A DNA stretch of 64,000 nucleotides from Luidia sarsii (GCA_949987565.1 OX465107.1:12849413-12913412); one strand, 5' to 3'; counted from the first letter of the stretch, positions 35,197-48,362 are shown. Translations and numbers: made by a program. The notes: generated by a model from the letters alone, not told the origin.

Positions 35197-35639
35197 TACC
35201 CCCTCAGGGGTAAAAAAGAAAGAAAAAAAAGATAGAGTGTGTTGTTGATGGACCAGTAGCAACAACAACAACAACGCTCTCCATCACCACTTTAAAGAAC
35301 ATGTAACTAAATTATGATGCAGGAGGAGGGATGTTGGAGATCTTGTTGGCGTTGATGCAGGCTGTATTTTTTTTTCGGGGGGGGGGGGGGGGTGGGGAGA
35401 GGGAAGGCTGGAGACAGCTGTCAGATGGAGAGCTCTGGAATGCCATACCCTGGCGACTATAAACTTCAGAGGGCCAGAATGCCGACACTGAGACGAGCAA
35501 TTAACTCCAGGGCTTACGCAGATGAAACGAGCACAGATTCCTCATCTGCGCATCCTTTGTGCACGTTGGTCTATTGTGTGCCGTACATGCCGTGTGCACA
35601 TTCACCATTTTGTGCGTCATTATTGTGATTTCATAATTT

Positions 35640-35935
35640 GGTGTCATTATGCATATATGTAGGCATATTCATTGTGCATAGCATAGGCCTATTGAATATT
35701 GATGCAGATTCATCAGTCATGTACCCTATACATTGTAGTTATGAATATATTTATCATGCGTGGCTTTTATGCATATTCATCATGCGTGTGGCTTTTATGC
35801 ATATTCATCATTTGTATCAGTTTAGATGTATATTCACCATCTGTCTTTAGCATATATGCATATTCATCATCTCTGTTTTTGCTTAAATTTTTTTTTATTG
35901 CAGATTCCCCGTATTAATTTCATACATATTCATTG
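35640..35935. repeat. Degenerate GCATATTCAT minisatellite
   Basis: GCATATTCATCATGCGTG with GCTTTTAT and similar words recur about every 28-32 bases at least five times, for example at 35769, 35799 and 35859. Confidence 0.65.
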
Positions 35936-37098
35936 TATGCATCTGCTTAATGCCTATATCCGCCATCCCCTTCTAAGCCTGTCCGTCCATTTGTAGCCCC
36001 TTTATTGAAGATTTGATCATTTCCCAAGTACTGTAATTGTGAAATATCACTTGGTGCTGCTTTGAATTGCACAGTGCCAGGAATTTTGAGGTTTCACATC
36101 ACATTTTCTTTAGTCAAGGAGTTAATCAAGTCTGCAGTAAGTCTGCACGTATTGAGAAGGTGCTTCAGTTACTTGCACGCCGCCAATGTGAAATTCCCAT
36201 CCAGATCTTCGTGTCCGCCAAAGACTTCTTTCCGTAGGACCATTCACTAGAGCGTGGGTTTCTGCCTAAAAATCAAGCCGGACAAAATTAAGGATCTCAC
36301 AAAGGGTGACGATGACTGTTAGGAAGCGTAGCACTTAGCAGGGTATTTTCGGCAACGCCGCCAAGACTGGAATGAATTGCACACTGTTGACACAAAGATT
36401 TAAATGACCCCAATCTCATCTGTCAAAAAGGAGTCAGTTCCTCTTGATAGATCCCGAGTGCCTCAAGTTATTTCTCCCCCTCCTTTCCCCCCTCTTCCTA
36501 GTCATGAGGTAATTGGCGATAGATTATTACAGGGGCGTAAATGAGGCAGTGACAGGGCCTATTAGGACAGGAAGATGTCCCATGCATGCGCCTGGCTCCT
36601 TAGCACAGGCTGATCCAGGAGCCCATGGCAAGGACCATGCCATTGCAAGAGCCCAGACTCCCATCACTCTCAGAAGCCTGTGATTACTCTGTAAATGCCT
36701 CCCTTGCAATCCACACTCTAATGATTTACTCACTGTGGACAACTCAATCCACCCTCCCTCCATATCAGACCAACAAATCTGTTCTCTGTAGAACAAGGCC
36801 AGGCAAGAATGAATACGCTGACAGATTGACTGTCCACCCCCTCCACACTGGCCAGTCCACCCACAAATAAATTATCATTCACCCTCTCTCCCCCCCTTGT
36901 AACAACCTTGGGAAGGGATCTAGAGTAGAACTACAATATTATTCTAGAAGTGTTGCATTGTCCCCAGCCTCAGTTTGTTGTGGGTTTGGAATCGGAGCCT
37001 GGTAAAGGCAAACAGTGGAAAGTGAAGGAGTGGTCCTGTCACCAGTCTTGCCCTGACTTGGTTGCCTCACCTACATTACCTACATGCCAGCAGTCACC
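35936..37098. other. Intron 1 sequence, no gene seen
   Basis: Mostly unique. The stretch 36500-36660 is compositionally balanced and free of repeats, but no function can be read from it. Confidence 0.4.
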
Positions 37099-37141
37099 CC
37101 CCCTCCCTCCCTCCCTCCCTCCCTCCCTCCCTCCCTCCCTC
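37099..37141. repeat. (CCCT)n microsatellite
   Basis: About ten perfect CCCT units. Confidence 0.95.
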
Positions 37142-37529
37142 ATGAATCTGTCATTGGACTAATAGGAGTGCTACTGTGTAGCAAGGTTCTCACCTCTTCC
37201 TCTCACCCTCCTCCCTTCTCCTTTCCCATCTGGGACCCAGGTTGGGTAAACACTCCAGTCCAAGAATATATTTTTTTTTAGGGGGGTGATGGGGAGGGGT
37301 TGTAGAGTTGGAGGGCATCGACTCGAGGTCAGAGTAAGGTCGCCGGAGGTCAGCCAAAGTGTTTCAACCGCTGACCTCTGGGCCCGAATGAGGTCACATT
37401 GTAAGTCACGGGAGTGCTGTTGTACATGCACACTCAGGTGGGTCAGGGTGGGCAATCAGTTTCGCACAAAATTTGAAAGACAGTGCAAGGCACCTATTGA
37501 GTCCACAGAAGAACCCAATTGCAAACATG

Positions 37530-37567
37530 TACACATACATGTACATGTACATGTACATGTACATGTA
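37530..37567. repeat. (ACATGT)n microsatellite
   Basis: ACATGT repeats directly abut the hairpin copy at 37569. Confidence 0.85.
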
Positions 37568-37568
37568 G

Positions 37569-37612
37569 AGAGGGCCTGATGTTTCTATCCTAGCAGGACC
37601 TTTTTCAAAGTT
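37569..37612. repeat. Hairpin-element half-copy
   Basis: AGAGGGCCTGATGTTTCTAT then CCTAGCAGGACCTTTTTCAA matches the family left arm. Confidence 0.7.
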
Positions 37613-37789
37613 GGTATCCTGAGGGGAATTCAATGCACAGGAAACTCCTATAGATGCTTTAAGTTCAAGAAGTGTCTGAGTTTGGGACTTTCATCTTTTT
37701 GAAACAACAGTTGCTGGTGGAGATCTGGATTATCAAATCATCCCCCCCTCCCTCCACATGGATTTGAACATTTTTCTTTCTTCAAATGA

Positions 37790-37886
37790 ATTGAAAAATG
37801 GCAAAGAAAACTTTGACTGGACCGGGACATGAACCCGAGACCTCTGGTTTTGGCATACCAGCGCTCTTACCATCTGTGCTATCCAA
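37790..37886 (-). repeat. tRNA-derived SINE, family A
   Basis: Reverse-complement order: GGATAGCACAGATGGTAAGA, GCGCTGGTATGCC, AAAACCAGAGGTCTCGGGTT, CATGTCCCGGTCCAGTC. The 3' flank AAAGTTTTCTTTGCCATTTT is identical in kind to the copy at 20007-20111. Confidence 0.7.
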
Positions 37887-37894
37887 CACTTAAA

Positions 37895-40732
37895 TTTCTC
37901 TCTCCAGCCCTTAAAAATAATAAAAAATAAAAAATAAATAAATGCTTGAGTCGACAGTTCAAAATGTTGAGCGTGCCAGTTCTATTTAGACACACATACT
38001 CACTCACAACAAGAGATATACTTTTCACATGCTATCACCATCAAGCTACCCTTGGCCTTGACAAATTAGTCACAAATCCATGGTTCCCATCATCTCAAGT
38101 TATCTGGGAAACAAAAGCTCCCAATAACAGCCCTGTAGTTTGTCAAATTTGTTCACAGTCCTTGGTATTGCAGCCAGTAAATGTTGACCAGACGTAGAAG
38201 TTCATTCTCTTTTTGCTTGATAGGAGAGTGAACTTCCGTAACTTATCCAATTTGATTTCATTTTCTGTTTTCTTCTTTTTTTCCTTTTTTTTTTCTTCTT
38301 CATATCTCATCTCAAACGTGACACCCATTAGCAGATCAAGGTGGTGATTGTGATTCGCAGTAGCTATAATCAAGTTAGGCCGGGATTACAGAGCAAGAGG
38401 GGAAAAAAAGAGAAGAAGTTGAGGAACAGATAGGAAGCCCATATTCATGATGCATTGAGCAATTCAACGGAGGCTGGCCATCCGTCCAAGCGAAAATGTG
38501 GCGGTAAATGTTTATTGCTAGCGGAGGGCCTGGCATTTGGCCGGGGGTTGATGGGGGCCAGGTTATATGTTTGTTTCCCCCCTTTTACAACCCCTCATTA
38601 AATTTTATGGTCGGTTGCTGGCCAACTGGGATTTAAGAAGGAGGTTGTGTGGGGGGCTCAGGCTGCACCAGTCCCAGGGCCCCACTGATAGTATACAGAT
38701 GAGAAACACAGCCCTTCAATTTACACGTTTACCCGGTACGTACCGGGTATACGTACATTAAGTCCAGTGCGTGCATCTGTAATGAATGGGTTAAACAAAA
38801 ATCACCATGTTTCATGGCAAATGAATTTCTATTGATTTGATGGGCTTGTTTTTCGTCTCATATACATAATTCATATTTCAAAGTGCTATTGCTTTGTGTG
38901 GTTTTTCTGATGGCCTTTTCACAGTTTTTACGTTTCCCTGACAGCTGATATGTGGGAAGGAGGTTGCATTGGACAAGCTTAATATGATATGTACACGTAC
39001 ATGATGATGTATGCTGTAATTTGTAAATGAATGAGACTTTGATTTTTACATACATGCATGCATGCTGGATGTGCCATTTCATGTTGAGATTAAGTTGTGG
39101 TCTTAAGCCTGGGATCTGAGAAAACTGTTATGAAAGCATTTAAAGCATTAAAGCATTTCACCCTTATCAATGCACTTCGCCCGAAGCCTTGCCTTGCAAT
39201 TGAAGTTCTTAGTAGTGGCATGGTCTGCCCACACATTTCAGACAGGGATGGGGGTGTTGCCAAAAGGATCCTACCTACTGGTACCTAGAAATGGGTATCC
39301 AGTGTGTAATTGGGCTTACCTTGGAGATGGCAGCGGTTAACCAGGGAGGGGATGGGTGGGGAGAGATGGGCTTTCTCAGATTGGAGAATCATGGACCGGC
39401 CTCTGTGGGTTCTGGAATAGATAGTCCCTGTGTGCTGCATACATGAATCAACTCAAAGTCAAAGCCAAGGTTATGGAAGTTGGACTGAATCAGAGTTGGT
39501 GGTCCACCAGGAGGCTCATAAATATTATGTTTTGGAGTGGAGGAGGGAGTGGGGAGAGAGATTACGGGTAACTGAAGAATGGACCCGATTGACAATTAGA
39601 CCCATCTGACTTCAAGTGTGGCAAATGTGGTTTTAGGGGTAGGGCCTGGGAGCAGGCAGGGGTAGGGCCAGTTAGTCATAACTAGCCTCCTTAGTGGATC
39701 TGGGTGTGTTTGATTTTGTTCAAGAGAACTTTTTATACCCCTTCTTAAAAAATTCCGGGTGGAAGAGAAAGGGATCGGTCTGCTTGATATGCCACAGTCA
39801 CAGTGCCAGTGGTTGTTCCACATCAAGTCCCTTGTGGAGACTGCACTCAGGAGGGCTGCACCCCTCTTGGGTCAGATCTAAGGGGTCCCCTTTCAACGCT
39901 GTTCCAATTCCCTTGGACTTCCGAGGAAACCTCGGTGGTCAATCGGATACCTGTGGTTCACGGACATGCAGCCCCCCCCCTCCAATTAGATGGTAAAAAC
40001 TGTTCAGACTGGCCATTTGAGGACAGCACTGATAGAAGTTTGGAGGAGTCCATATTGATTATATATGCTTTTCGTAGCTTAGGTCCTGCATCAGCTGCAT
40101 CTGATGTACAGGAGCTGTCATTGTGTAACCTTAACCACTCTTCTCATCTGGTTCGTCTTCAAGTACAACCCTTAAGTTGTCATTGTTTATCAGTTAGATA
40201 TAAAGCACAGCTATCTTTTACATATCTTCAGATTGGCTTCCTAATGGGAGTGGGGGAATTCTAATTACCGTTCTTCGGTAGGCGATAGCAAGCTGATTGC
40301 TTTTCTAATTTGCGAAGGATTTAGTTCTTTGTGATTGAAGAGCCAGGTGCAACTATGCCATCTCTGGAGATACATGTACAGTAATTGATGGGAAGATATC
40401 CTAATTACAGTAGATCCTGAATGAGCCGCCAACCACTTTCATAGGTAGGCCTACCGGGTACAGAATGTGTATTTCATTGTAACGTTCTTTCTCAAAATAA
40501 TAGTTGAATGAAGAGAGAACAATCCAAGACATCCCCCTCTATGGTCCTTTATGAAATGAAGGCTTAGGCTCAGTCTCGGGCTTTGGCTTCATTTCTCTCG
40601 CTGTGGAAATGTCATGGGTTTTAAAGGATAGGCTTTGAGTGCTATAGTTTCCAGTGAATTACCTGCACTGCACAGGACATTCAGAGGCAAACTGCAACCT
40701 GTATTATCAGCCTCTGTCATGGCGGGGACAAA
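37895..40732. other. Intron 1 sequence, no gene seen
   Basis: About 2.8 kb without long repeats. A 153-codon open frame at 39803-40264 has ordinary amino-acid composition but no recognisable domain, splice context or conserved motif. I leave it uncalled. Confidence 0.4.
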
Positions 40733-40790
40733 GCCAGAGCCTGAGCCTAAGCCTGAGCCTGAGCCTGGGCCTAGGCCTGAGCCTGAGCCA
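40733..40790. repeat. (CCTGAG)n hexanucleotide repeat
   Basis: About nine CCTGAG-like units with CCTAAG, CCTGGG and CCTAGG variants. Confidence 0.9.
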
Positions 40791-40861
40791 GATATTTGTA
40801 GAGGGCCTTTGAAACAGAGGAACAAGTAGATTTGTATTAAATCCACCACACGACCTCCACC

Positions 40862-40933
40862 AGCTCGGTGGTCAAATGGTTAAGACGTTTGCACCAGAAA
40901 GCGGGAGTTGCGGGTTCGAATCCCGTCCGAGCT
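40862..40933 (+). ncRNA. tRNA-like sequence (SINE head or tRNA pseudogene), family B
   Basis: A 7-bp acceptor stem AGCTCGG/CCGAGCT is perfect and extends to 8 bp with the flanking C and G. The D arm is GTC...GAC, and the T arm is GCGGG-TTCGAAT-CCCGT. The A box (TGGTCAAATGG) and B box (GGTTCGAATCC) fit the polymerase III consensus. The anticodon arm pairs only through three G-T wobbles and leaves an eight-base loop (ACCAGAAA), so a working tRNA is unlikely. A related decayed copy lies at 2059-2126, which supports a SINE family. Confidence 0.6.
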
Positions 40934-40934
40934 G

Positions 40935-43027
40935 CATGAATTCGTTTTCATATTTAAGGCAATGGGCAAAGCACTGAGCATTTAGTGTTTATCACGCCGA
41001 GCAGGGCAAAAACCTCATTGAAAGAACTGGTTTGGTTTAGAATGGAATGCAAACACACGGCCAGGAATTTGGCATCAGAGGGTTGTTTTTCAGGTTTATC
41101 TGCTGCTCTGCTGAGCCGTCCATGCAACTCTGTTTAGTCTGGACAGGAGAATGAAGCATTCCATGTTGTTGGATTGGAAAACAAATTGGCCGCGTTTGGC
41201 ATTCAGTCAGAGAGAACAGGAAAAAAAAATCTCTTTTGGAGGGGGGTTGGGAATCTGCTGTCTTCCTAAATTCGTAAATTGTGATACAAAACACGGTACA
41301 GACTGTCAGACTGATCACTGACTTGGATGGCCAAAATACATATTATGTCAAAACTTTGAAGAGCCCGGCATTTGAAATACAAAAGGCAGATGGGTCAGCT
41401 CAATGCCAAATTGAGTAGAGATGATGCTGAAGCATTTTAGATTGAAAACAAAAAGAGAAGAAAAATGGGCCACATCAATACATACATATACAATTGATGT
41501 ATGTGCCAGCCAAATTGATGTGAAATTCCCATTTGTTAGTGGAGTGGGTGGGATCAATTGTTAGGGCTTTGATAATTAGACAGCGTTGTTTTTGTTTCTG
41601 CATTTCTGTTCTTGCAGACGACAGCAACATCACCCTTAGAATTTATCCCCGGTGACTGTGGATTTTGTTTAGAGGGGGTGAGGTTTGGGAAGGGGCTTTT
41701 GGTGAGGTTAACTTGTAGGGCAATGGAAAATAAACAGCTTTCCCAGTTTTTATTTTTTATTTTTTTAGGCTCCAGATGTTTTTATTGAGGGGGAGGGTGA
41801 AGGGTAGGTTGACCCAGGGGTGGAGTTAGGAGGAAAGCCCGTAGAAATACTGTTCCTGATTTAATTTGATTCACCAGCTTCAACTTCACTATCCCTTCTC
41901 CCGCTCCCCTGAAGAAAAAAAAAAAAACCTGACAAAATATTTATTTATATGTATTCAAAACTCACTATACATGTATGTACTTTAAAACTCGGGCTATACA
42001 TGTATAATAATCCCCCCACCGGATCTGTGCGGCTATCAAATACGATTACCAGTCACGGTCTGCACAGGGTCCCATGCTGCCCAGGGGCTAGGGAACCGGT
42101 GATTTCCCTCGGGTTGCAAAAAGGATTACATCACATGGCTGTAACACTTCTGGCTCCAGTCTGACGGTGTCAGTGGAGAAGGTGGTTGGGGGGGGGGAGG
42201 GGGGGTTGGAGGAAAGGAGAGGAGGGAGTGGGGGGTATCGTGAAGGGCGAATATCTGATACTGCTTTTTGTAAAGGTTGCCTAGTATAAGAAAACAAAAA
42301 CAACCGAGGCGTCTGTATGTGTGAACGTGCTGGGATCTTTGAAGTTGAGCTAGTGGTTACTTCCGCTGTGCTTATCGCTTGCCCCCTGGTACCCTGCTCA
42401 GTGGGCTTTTTTTCCCCGGCGCCTTTAGTGGCTCACCCACTTAAGAATAAGAGGCCTTCTGATGATCGGCGCACTGTATGAGAGCTGGCCAGAGGTGGTT
42501 GGTCAGGACTGGATCGCTTAGCGCAAACACATTTAATGCACTTTCTTCTATTTCATAATTCCCTCCCAAAATTCCCTCCTGTCTCTTCTGAGAATGATCA
42601 AGCCTGGCTCACATAACCCCCCCCTTTTTTTTTATAAACTGCATCATATGTCATGCAATTGCCGATGAGCTTTGATTTACTCGTCGGAATTGGTTCCCGG
42701 AACTCACCTTACTCACCCTTGGTCATGGAGGTTCTTATCAATGGGGGGTAGGGGGCTGTAATTGGGGCATCAGTGGGCTTCTTTTGAAGTTAAAAAAATC
42801 TTTGACTGACATGCATACATGTGTGTGTGTGTCTATCAAAAAGCTACCATATTTCTTACACAGAAGCGGGTTGGGGTATGGGTTTAAGGGTTTAAGACTT
42901 CTAGAAAGTCCCCAGTTTCCCCTCCTTAAAGAATGCAAACAAACAGACAGACATACATTCAGACAGACAGACAGACAGACAAACTAATTTCAAAACAATT
43001 TGTGAAGACTGCAAATAACATCAAATT
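40935..43027. other. Intron 1 sequence, no gene seen
   Basis: Includes an A run (41917-41929), a G-rich run (42186-42235) and a (CAGA)n microsatellite (42943-42980). No coding exon is recognised. Confidence 0.4.
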
Positions 43028-43102
43028 GACTGGACCGGGCGGAACGTGAACCGCTGGCTTGACGTACCAGCGCTCTGACCACAGTGAGCTATCCATCCAG
43101 CC
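43028..43102 (-). repeat. tRNA-derived SINE, family A, diverged
   Basis: On the minus strand GGATAGCTCACTGTGGTCAG and GAGCGCTGGTACGTCAAGCC then GGTTCACGTTCCGCCCGG keep all four tRNA arms. The B box is damaged (GGTTCACGTTC). Confidence 0.65.
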
Positions 43103-43627
43103 TTTAATAGGTTGCAGCCTGAGGTTAACTCAATTCTTGAAGGTTTCACAAAAAGCCTGTCCATCTGAGTAAATTCTAGCACTCTGGTTTTATTTTGTTG
43201 GGGGGGGGGGGGATCTGACATCAATACCTACATGTACTCGATCAGAAACACCAGAAGAAAGAAACTACATGCACACTGCACGTATACCCAGCGATGCTAA
43301 TTTTATGAGCAGACAATTGCGGCTATGATGTCGCACTTAAGAGGCCTGCTAGGCTTTCTCCAGGGCCGTGTGCCCAGACACGATAGATTTTGCTGTGCTA
43401 GTTCTCAGACACGTCACGCGGCTGTCCATATATTGGTCGTAATGCAAGCCATCTCTCGGTGCTAGCTTTCCGGCAAGCAACCTTCACCACCCATATCGCT
43501 GGAGGATTGGCCATTTATCATCCCCCCCCCCCCCGACGTTTTGGACCATAGCAATTTAGTAATCCAAGATATTTGATTTGATTTTTTCCCATTTTTTCCG
43601 CCCAAACTTTCTGTCTGACTTAAGAAA

Positions 43628-44052
43628 AAGCCTGATGTTTCAATCCAAGCAGGGCGTTCCTCAAATGCAGAGTTTCATGAAGGCATTCTGTATAAAGATA
43701 AGGCAGCTACACAATGTACCTTTTCTTAAAGGCATTCTGCCCTTAAAGGGTCTCTGCAATAACATATCACAGCCAAGCACATTTTCTGCTGTCAGAATCT
43801 GTACATGTACAACCAAATTGGCAATCAACTTGTTGCATGATCCTGTGATGACATCACAAATGTGCTCAGTGAATATCAAAATGCTCATTTAGCATTTAAA
43901 CTTTTTGCAAATGCACCCCAGAACGAGTGTGAAAAACAGTTTGAACATTGCAACATTGCAAAACAGTTCTGTAGCACGGATTTAAGTGATGCTTATTGTG
44001 CACAGAGACACTTTAAGAAAGGTCATGCTAGGATGGAAACGTCAGGCCCCCC
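43628..44052. repeat. Hairpin element opened by about 340 bp between its arms
   Basis: The left arm AGCCTGATGTTTCAATCCAA (43629) and the right arm AAGAAAGGTCATGCTAGGAT then GAAACGTCAGGCCC (44015-44049) are mirror images. The sequence between them includes more arm-like words (AAAGGCATTCTGCC at 43729). Either an insertion separated the arms or two copies face each other. Confidence 0.55.
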
Positions 44053-44768
44053 ACAATCTTTGAGCTTTTCTTTCTTAAACTTGGACAAGCAAGTTGTTCC
44101 TTCTCCTTTACCGGTATTCCTTCATAAGAGACACTGCCATTTTAGCATTTGACTGTGCAGTGCCTCTCCAAAGCGTTTTTGTTTTCTCGGAATGATAAAT
44201 ACCGCAAAGGATGAATCTTTCAGGGTCGGGCCGCAGCAACTGTTCGGAAAATGAGAAGAGGAAATTAAAATTTGTGTAGATGAATTTTCTGCTTGCTTTT
44301 ATGCACAGTGTGTAGGCACTGGGCGACTTATGCATGCTGACTTAATTTTATTTGCATCCACATCTTGTAGGTGAACTGATTGCAGGTTTGATTTGTCTTT
44401 TCATTGGAAGAGGGAATACATGTACATCAATTGCAGTACACATGTACTGTAGGCTGCATAGTGATACAATTTCCATATTCAGTGATTTTGGTTGTGGTTT
44501 TTTCCACATTGGGCCTGTATTTTTTTTCTTTTTCCCAGGATTGGAAGAAAATCAAGAAATGTGTCCTTTGGTGTTCTTGCCGTTTGTCAAATTTAGCAGA
44601 GGGCTTCAGATTAGTTCATATTTATGCGTGCTCTTGTCCAAAGATTGAGTATTCCGTGGAGTGGTGGAAAAATATCCTGGAGTGTTTGGGTTTTTTGGCG
44701 AGGGAACTAAAAAAACATGGCACTCCATGAAGTCAATGCCCTTGTTGCCGACCACCTCGTGTTATATA

Positions 44769-45245
44769 TTTCTGGCTCCTCTCTCTTCTCTCTCGATTTC
44801 CCCCCTCTTTCTCCTCTCTCTCCCTCTCTTCCCTCGCTGTCTGTGTCCCTGTCTGTCTGTCTCTCCCCCTCAACCTCTCTCTCTCTTTCTTTTGGTCTCT
44901 CTCTTTCTCTCTCCCCCTCTCTTTCTCTCTCCCTCTTCTGCTCTCTTTTACTTTCCCTCTTCTGCTCTCTTTCTCTCTCACTCTGTCTCTCTGTCTCTCT
45001 GTCTCTCTGTCCCTCTGTCTCTCTCTCTGTCTCTCTCTGTCTCTGTCTCTCTCTCTGTCTCTCTCTGTCTCTCTCTGTCTCTCTCTGTCTCTTTCTCTCT
45101 CCCCCTCTCTCTCCCCCTCTCTCTCCCCCCTCTCTCTTTCTCTCTCTCTATTTCTCTCCCTTTCTCTCACCCTCTCTCCTCTCTCCTACTCTTCTGCTCT
45201 CTCTTTCTCTCTCTTTCTCTCCCACTCCCTGTCCTTCTCTCTCTT
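44769..45245. repeat. CT polypyrimidine tract
   Basis: About 480 bases of CTCTCT with CTGT-rich middle part (44990-45090). Confidence 0.95.
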
Positions 45246-46737
45246 CCAAGCAATTGAGAACTTGTCAGAAAGCCCTAACCCTGCTGATAGTTCAACCCCC
45301 GCCCCCAACCTAGTCAGGCTGATGAGCTGGTCAGCTTCTCCAAAGAGAGTTCAAATATTGACAAGCGGTGTAAGTCCCGCCATTGTTTTTTCTTTGGGAG
45401 GGATTCTTTATAGGAGCGATTTAATTTTTAATTTTTTTTTTATTGCGCCCATTCGCGCGACCAAGGAAAAAGCAGTGTGGGTGGAGCACGTGGGAGGGAG
45501 GGAGAGTGGGATGTCTTGATGCATTTCATATGAGGTCGCTGTCAGGTAGCAGAGCAACAACAGAATCAAGTATTCATACGTGTACCTATAAAGCTGGCGC
45601 TACGATTAGTGTTAACCTGAAAGGGATGAGTTTTAGGGCAGTTTGTCCGTGAAAGTAACCGGTCATCTCAAATTGCGCATTACGGATGAGACCACTCTTC
45701 AATGATCGAAATACCCCCTTTTTTCTTCTTTGTTCCCGACGAGAACATGTAAGGAGAGCAAGAACAGAGGATTGAACGCATGTTTGTATAACACCCCCCC
45801 GCCTCCCCCACCCCCATCATTACGTGCGGCTGCAAATTGACCGTTTAAATTCATTGATTGTGCCAGCACGACACACAAAATGTGCCCCCTGTTTGCACTG
45901 AAATGAATCGCTCTCTCCCCATCCTCCCTCCGACCGGATAATCTCAACACGCTTAATGAGGATGCTAATGGTGGGTTGTGATTGCTATGTAACGATTTCC
46001 CGCGGAGATTCGAGGCTGACTACGAGCAATTCTGGCCCGTCAGCTATCAGTATCATCCCCCCCTTTCGATATTGACGCCGTGCCCGCTTTTTTTCTTTCT
46101 CCAGACCATTGATCACCGGGGCTGCTCAATTTTCTTCCTCTTTTTCCCTCCTTGGGAAGCAGCTGCTCGCAAGATTTAGCAGCGGTGGATTGAATGTCGT
46201 ACAGTGGGAATCAATTTGGGCGGTTCTTCTTTTCTTTTCTTTTTTTAGGGCTACCCACAGTCTTAAATGCCGCACTCTTCGGCTCGCAGGTGATGTGGCC
46301 GTGTGATAGAGCGGAGGAACTGTACTGAACACAAGCAAAACAACGGACAAGTGGAATTGCTCTTCCTATCACATGCTCCGATAACCCCTTATTTCTTGTT
46401 TAATGCGCTGAGCAGCTTTGTGTGTGTGGCCCTGTTACTCAAGGGCAAGCGGCTCTGTGTGAAAACACGCCGTGCAAAGCGATTGTTGCTCTGAGAAATC
46501 TATCGCAGACAAGTTTTCCCGTCGCCGAGATGCCTGTCCGCGATCCTTCCGCGAAAATCAAATTATTTCAGCAAGGCAGAAAGGCAATCGTCGCTGGCCC
46601 CTTGGACTGATGGCTCCCAAACGGAGATCTAATGGGGGACCTGCTCTCAGGTACAGAATTCTGCTATTGAGCTCCCTGTGAGTCCATCTCACCTGGCTGT
46701 CCAGCCAACATGTCATTCTATTGATTTTGTGTGTTCT
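45246..46737. other. Intron 1 sequence, no gene seen
   Basis: About 1.5 kb of mainly unique sequence. The part 45940-46640 is relatively CpG-containing and repeat-free. No exon or site can be asserted. Confidence 0.4.
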
Positions 46738-47328
46738 GGTGAGAGAGAGAGAGGGAGAGAGAGAGGACGAAGGGGGGAGAGAGAGGGGGGCGAAGGAGGG
46801 AGGGAGAGAGAGGGAGAAGGAGGGACAGAGAGAGAGAATGGGAGTAGCGAAGGAGGGAGAGAGAGAGAGGCGAAGGAAGAGGGGAGAGAGAGGGAGAAGG
46901 AGGGACAGAGAGAGATAGAATGGGAGTAGCGAAGGAGGGAGAGAGAGAGGGGTGAAGGAGGAGGGGAGAGAGAGGGAGAAGGAAGGAGACAGAGAGAAGG
47001 GGAGAAGGAGGGAGGGAGAGAGTGGGAGGAGGGACAGAGAGGGGACAGGGGAGAGAGAGAACAGGTGGAGGGAGAGAGAGGGAGAAGGATGGAGAGAGGG
47101 AGAGAAGGAGGGAGGGAGATGGTTTGAAGAGGGAGAGAGGGGTAGAGAGAGGTTGAGGGGGAGGGAGAGAGATAAACAGAGGGGGAGATGGAGAGGGGAA
47201 GAGAGGATGGGGGACAGAGAGATAGATAGAGAGAAAGAGCAAGAGAGACTGGGAGAGAGAGATGGAAAGGGAGGGGGTGGAGAAGGTGGAAGAGAGAGGG
47301 AGAGAGGGAGAGGAAGCTTCGAAGAGAA
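46738..47328. repeat. (GA)n/(GGGA)n polypurine tract
   Basis: About 590 bases of GAGAGA with GAAGGAGGGA units, including a larger duplicated block (GGGAGTAGCGAAGGAGGGAG near 46840 and 46922, about 82 bp apart). Confidence 0.95.
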
Positions 47329-48231
47329 GAGGGTAGGAAAAATCCATAGTGACTGTCCAAGTGGCGTACGTGCGTTCAAAGTCAAAAGTTTAAAGTCACA
47401 CTTGGGTATTTACTCAGGGGACGTTGTTTGCGATATTCATTCTGCAAGGGAGTTTGTTCATCCATTGTCCTCTTTTTTTTCTTCTCTGCACCATCTGAAG
47501 TGCCCTAATGCCTGTGCGAGAAATGCACAGAATTCAAAACAGATAAAAAAAAAATGGGTCGTTTGAATTATGCAGGATTTTTTGGTCTTTCTTTCTGCCT
47601 TTTTCTACGCGATTTGAGGTGTTTAGTCACTCCGATGGGACGGGACGTGACGTTGCATCATGCATGAAGGTCATTTTATGTTTGCTGTCTTCTGGTCATT
47701 GGAAGGAAGAGTGGGGGAGAGGGGGTGAAAAAAAGAAGGGGTTTGATGAGGGGTTTGTCACCTTTCCCCACCCCCACATCATTTTTTTTTTACTTTTAGA
47801 TACCCCCCCCCTTTTTCCGCTCACTGCCCCGGGGCTATGATTGGCAAACATTGCTTTTTATCTAAAGAGGGCACTGAGCTCGTGCCAGCGCATGGCGTGC
47901 CCTAGAATTGCGGGATTCTGAGAAGACTCACGACCTGCATCCCACCTCTTAACCCCCTCACCCCTCACGACCTGACAGCCCATCGTGAACGCCCACCGCG
48001 TATGGTCCCTCATGCACACTCCATTTGGGTGGGGTGTGGAGAATGTTGCATTTGAATCGTAAAATAGAAATTCATACCGTGCCTGCAGTGGGCAAAAAGG
48101 TATGCACCATGTTCTAATGCCTTTCCTCGAGATTGTGTTCGATAATTTTGGTTTAGATGGCTTTGTGGTGGGTAATACATGTACATGTACGCACCGTAGT
48201 AGTAAACTACATGTACAAAGATACAATGTAC
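47329..48231. other. Intron 1 sequence, no gene seen
   Basis: Mixed composition with homopolymer runs near 47779-47810. Nothing is recognised. Confidence 0.4.
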
Positions 48232-48295
48232 AGCCTGAAGTTTTGATCCAAACAGGAGCTTTTCTAAAGGCAGAGAAAGGTCCCTTGGTCGATCT
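48232..48295. repeat. Hairpin-element copy, diverged
   Basis: AGCCTGAAGTTTTGATCCAA, then TTTTCTAAAGGCAGAGAAAGG, match the arm and the turn of the family. Confidence 0.55.
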
Positions 48296-48362
48296 AAGTC
48301 AATAAGAAATGTGTCACTTTGTGTGTATATTATTACATTGATACTGGCAGAAATACTTTATA

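Noticed and set aside
39803..40264. 153-codon plus-strand open frame with ordinary composition
   Set aside because: It has mixed amino acids but no domain, signal, repeat or splice evidence. A database search giving a significant hit would change this.
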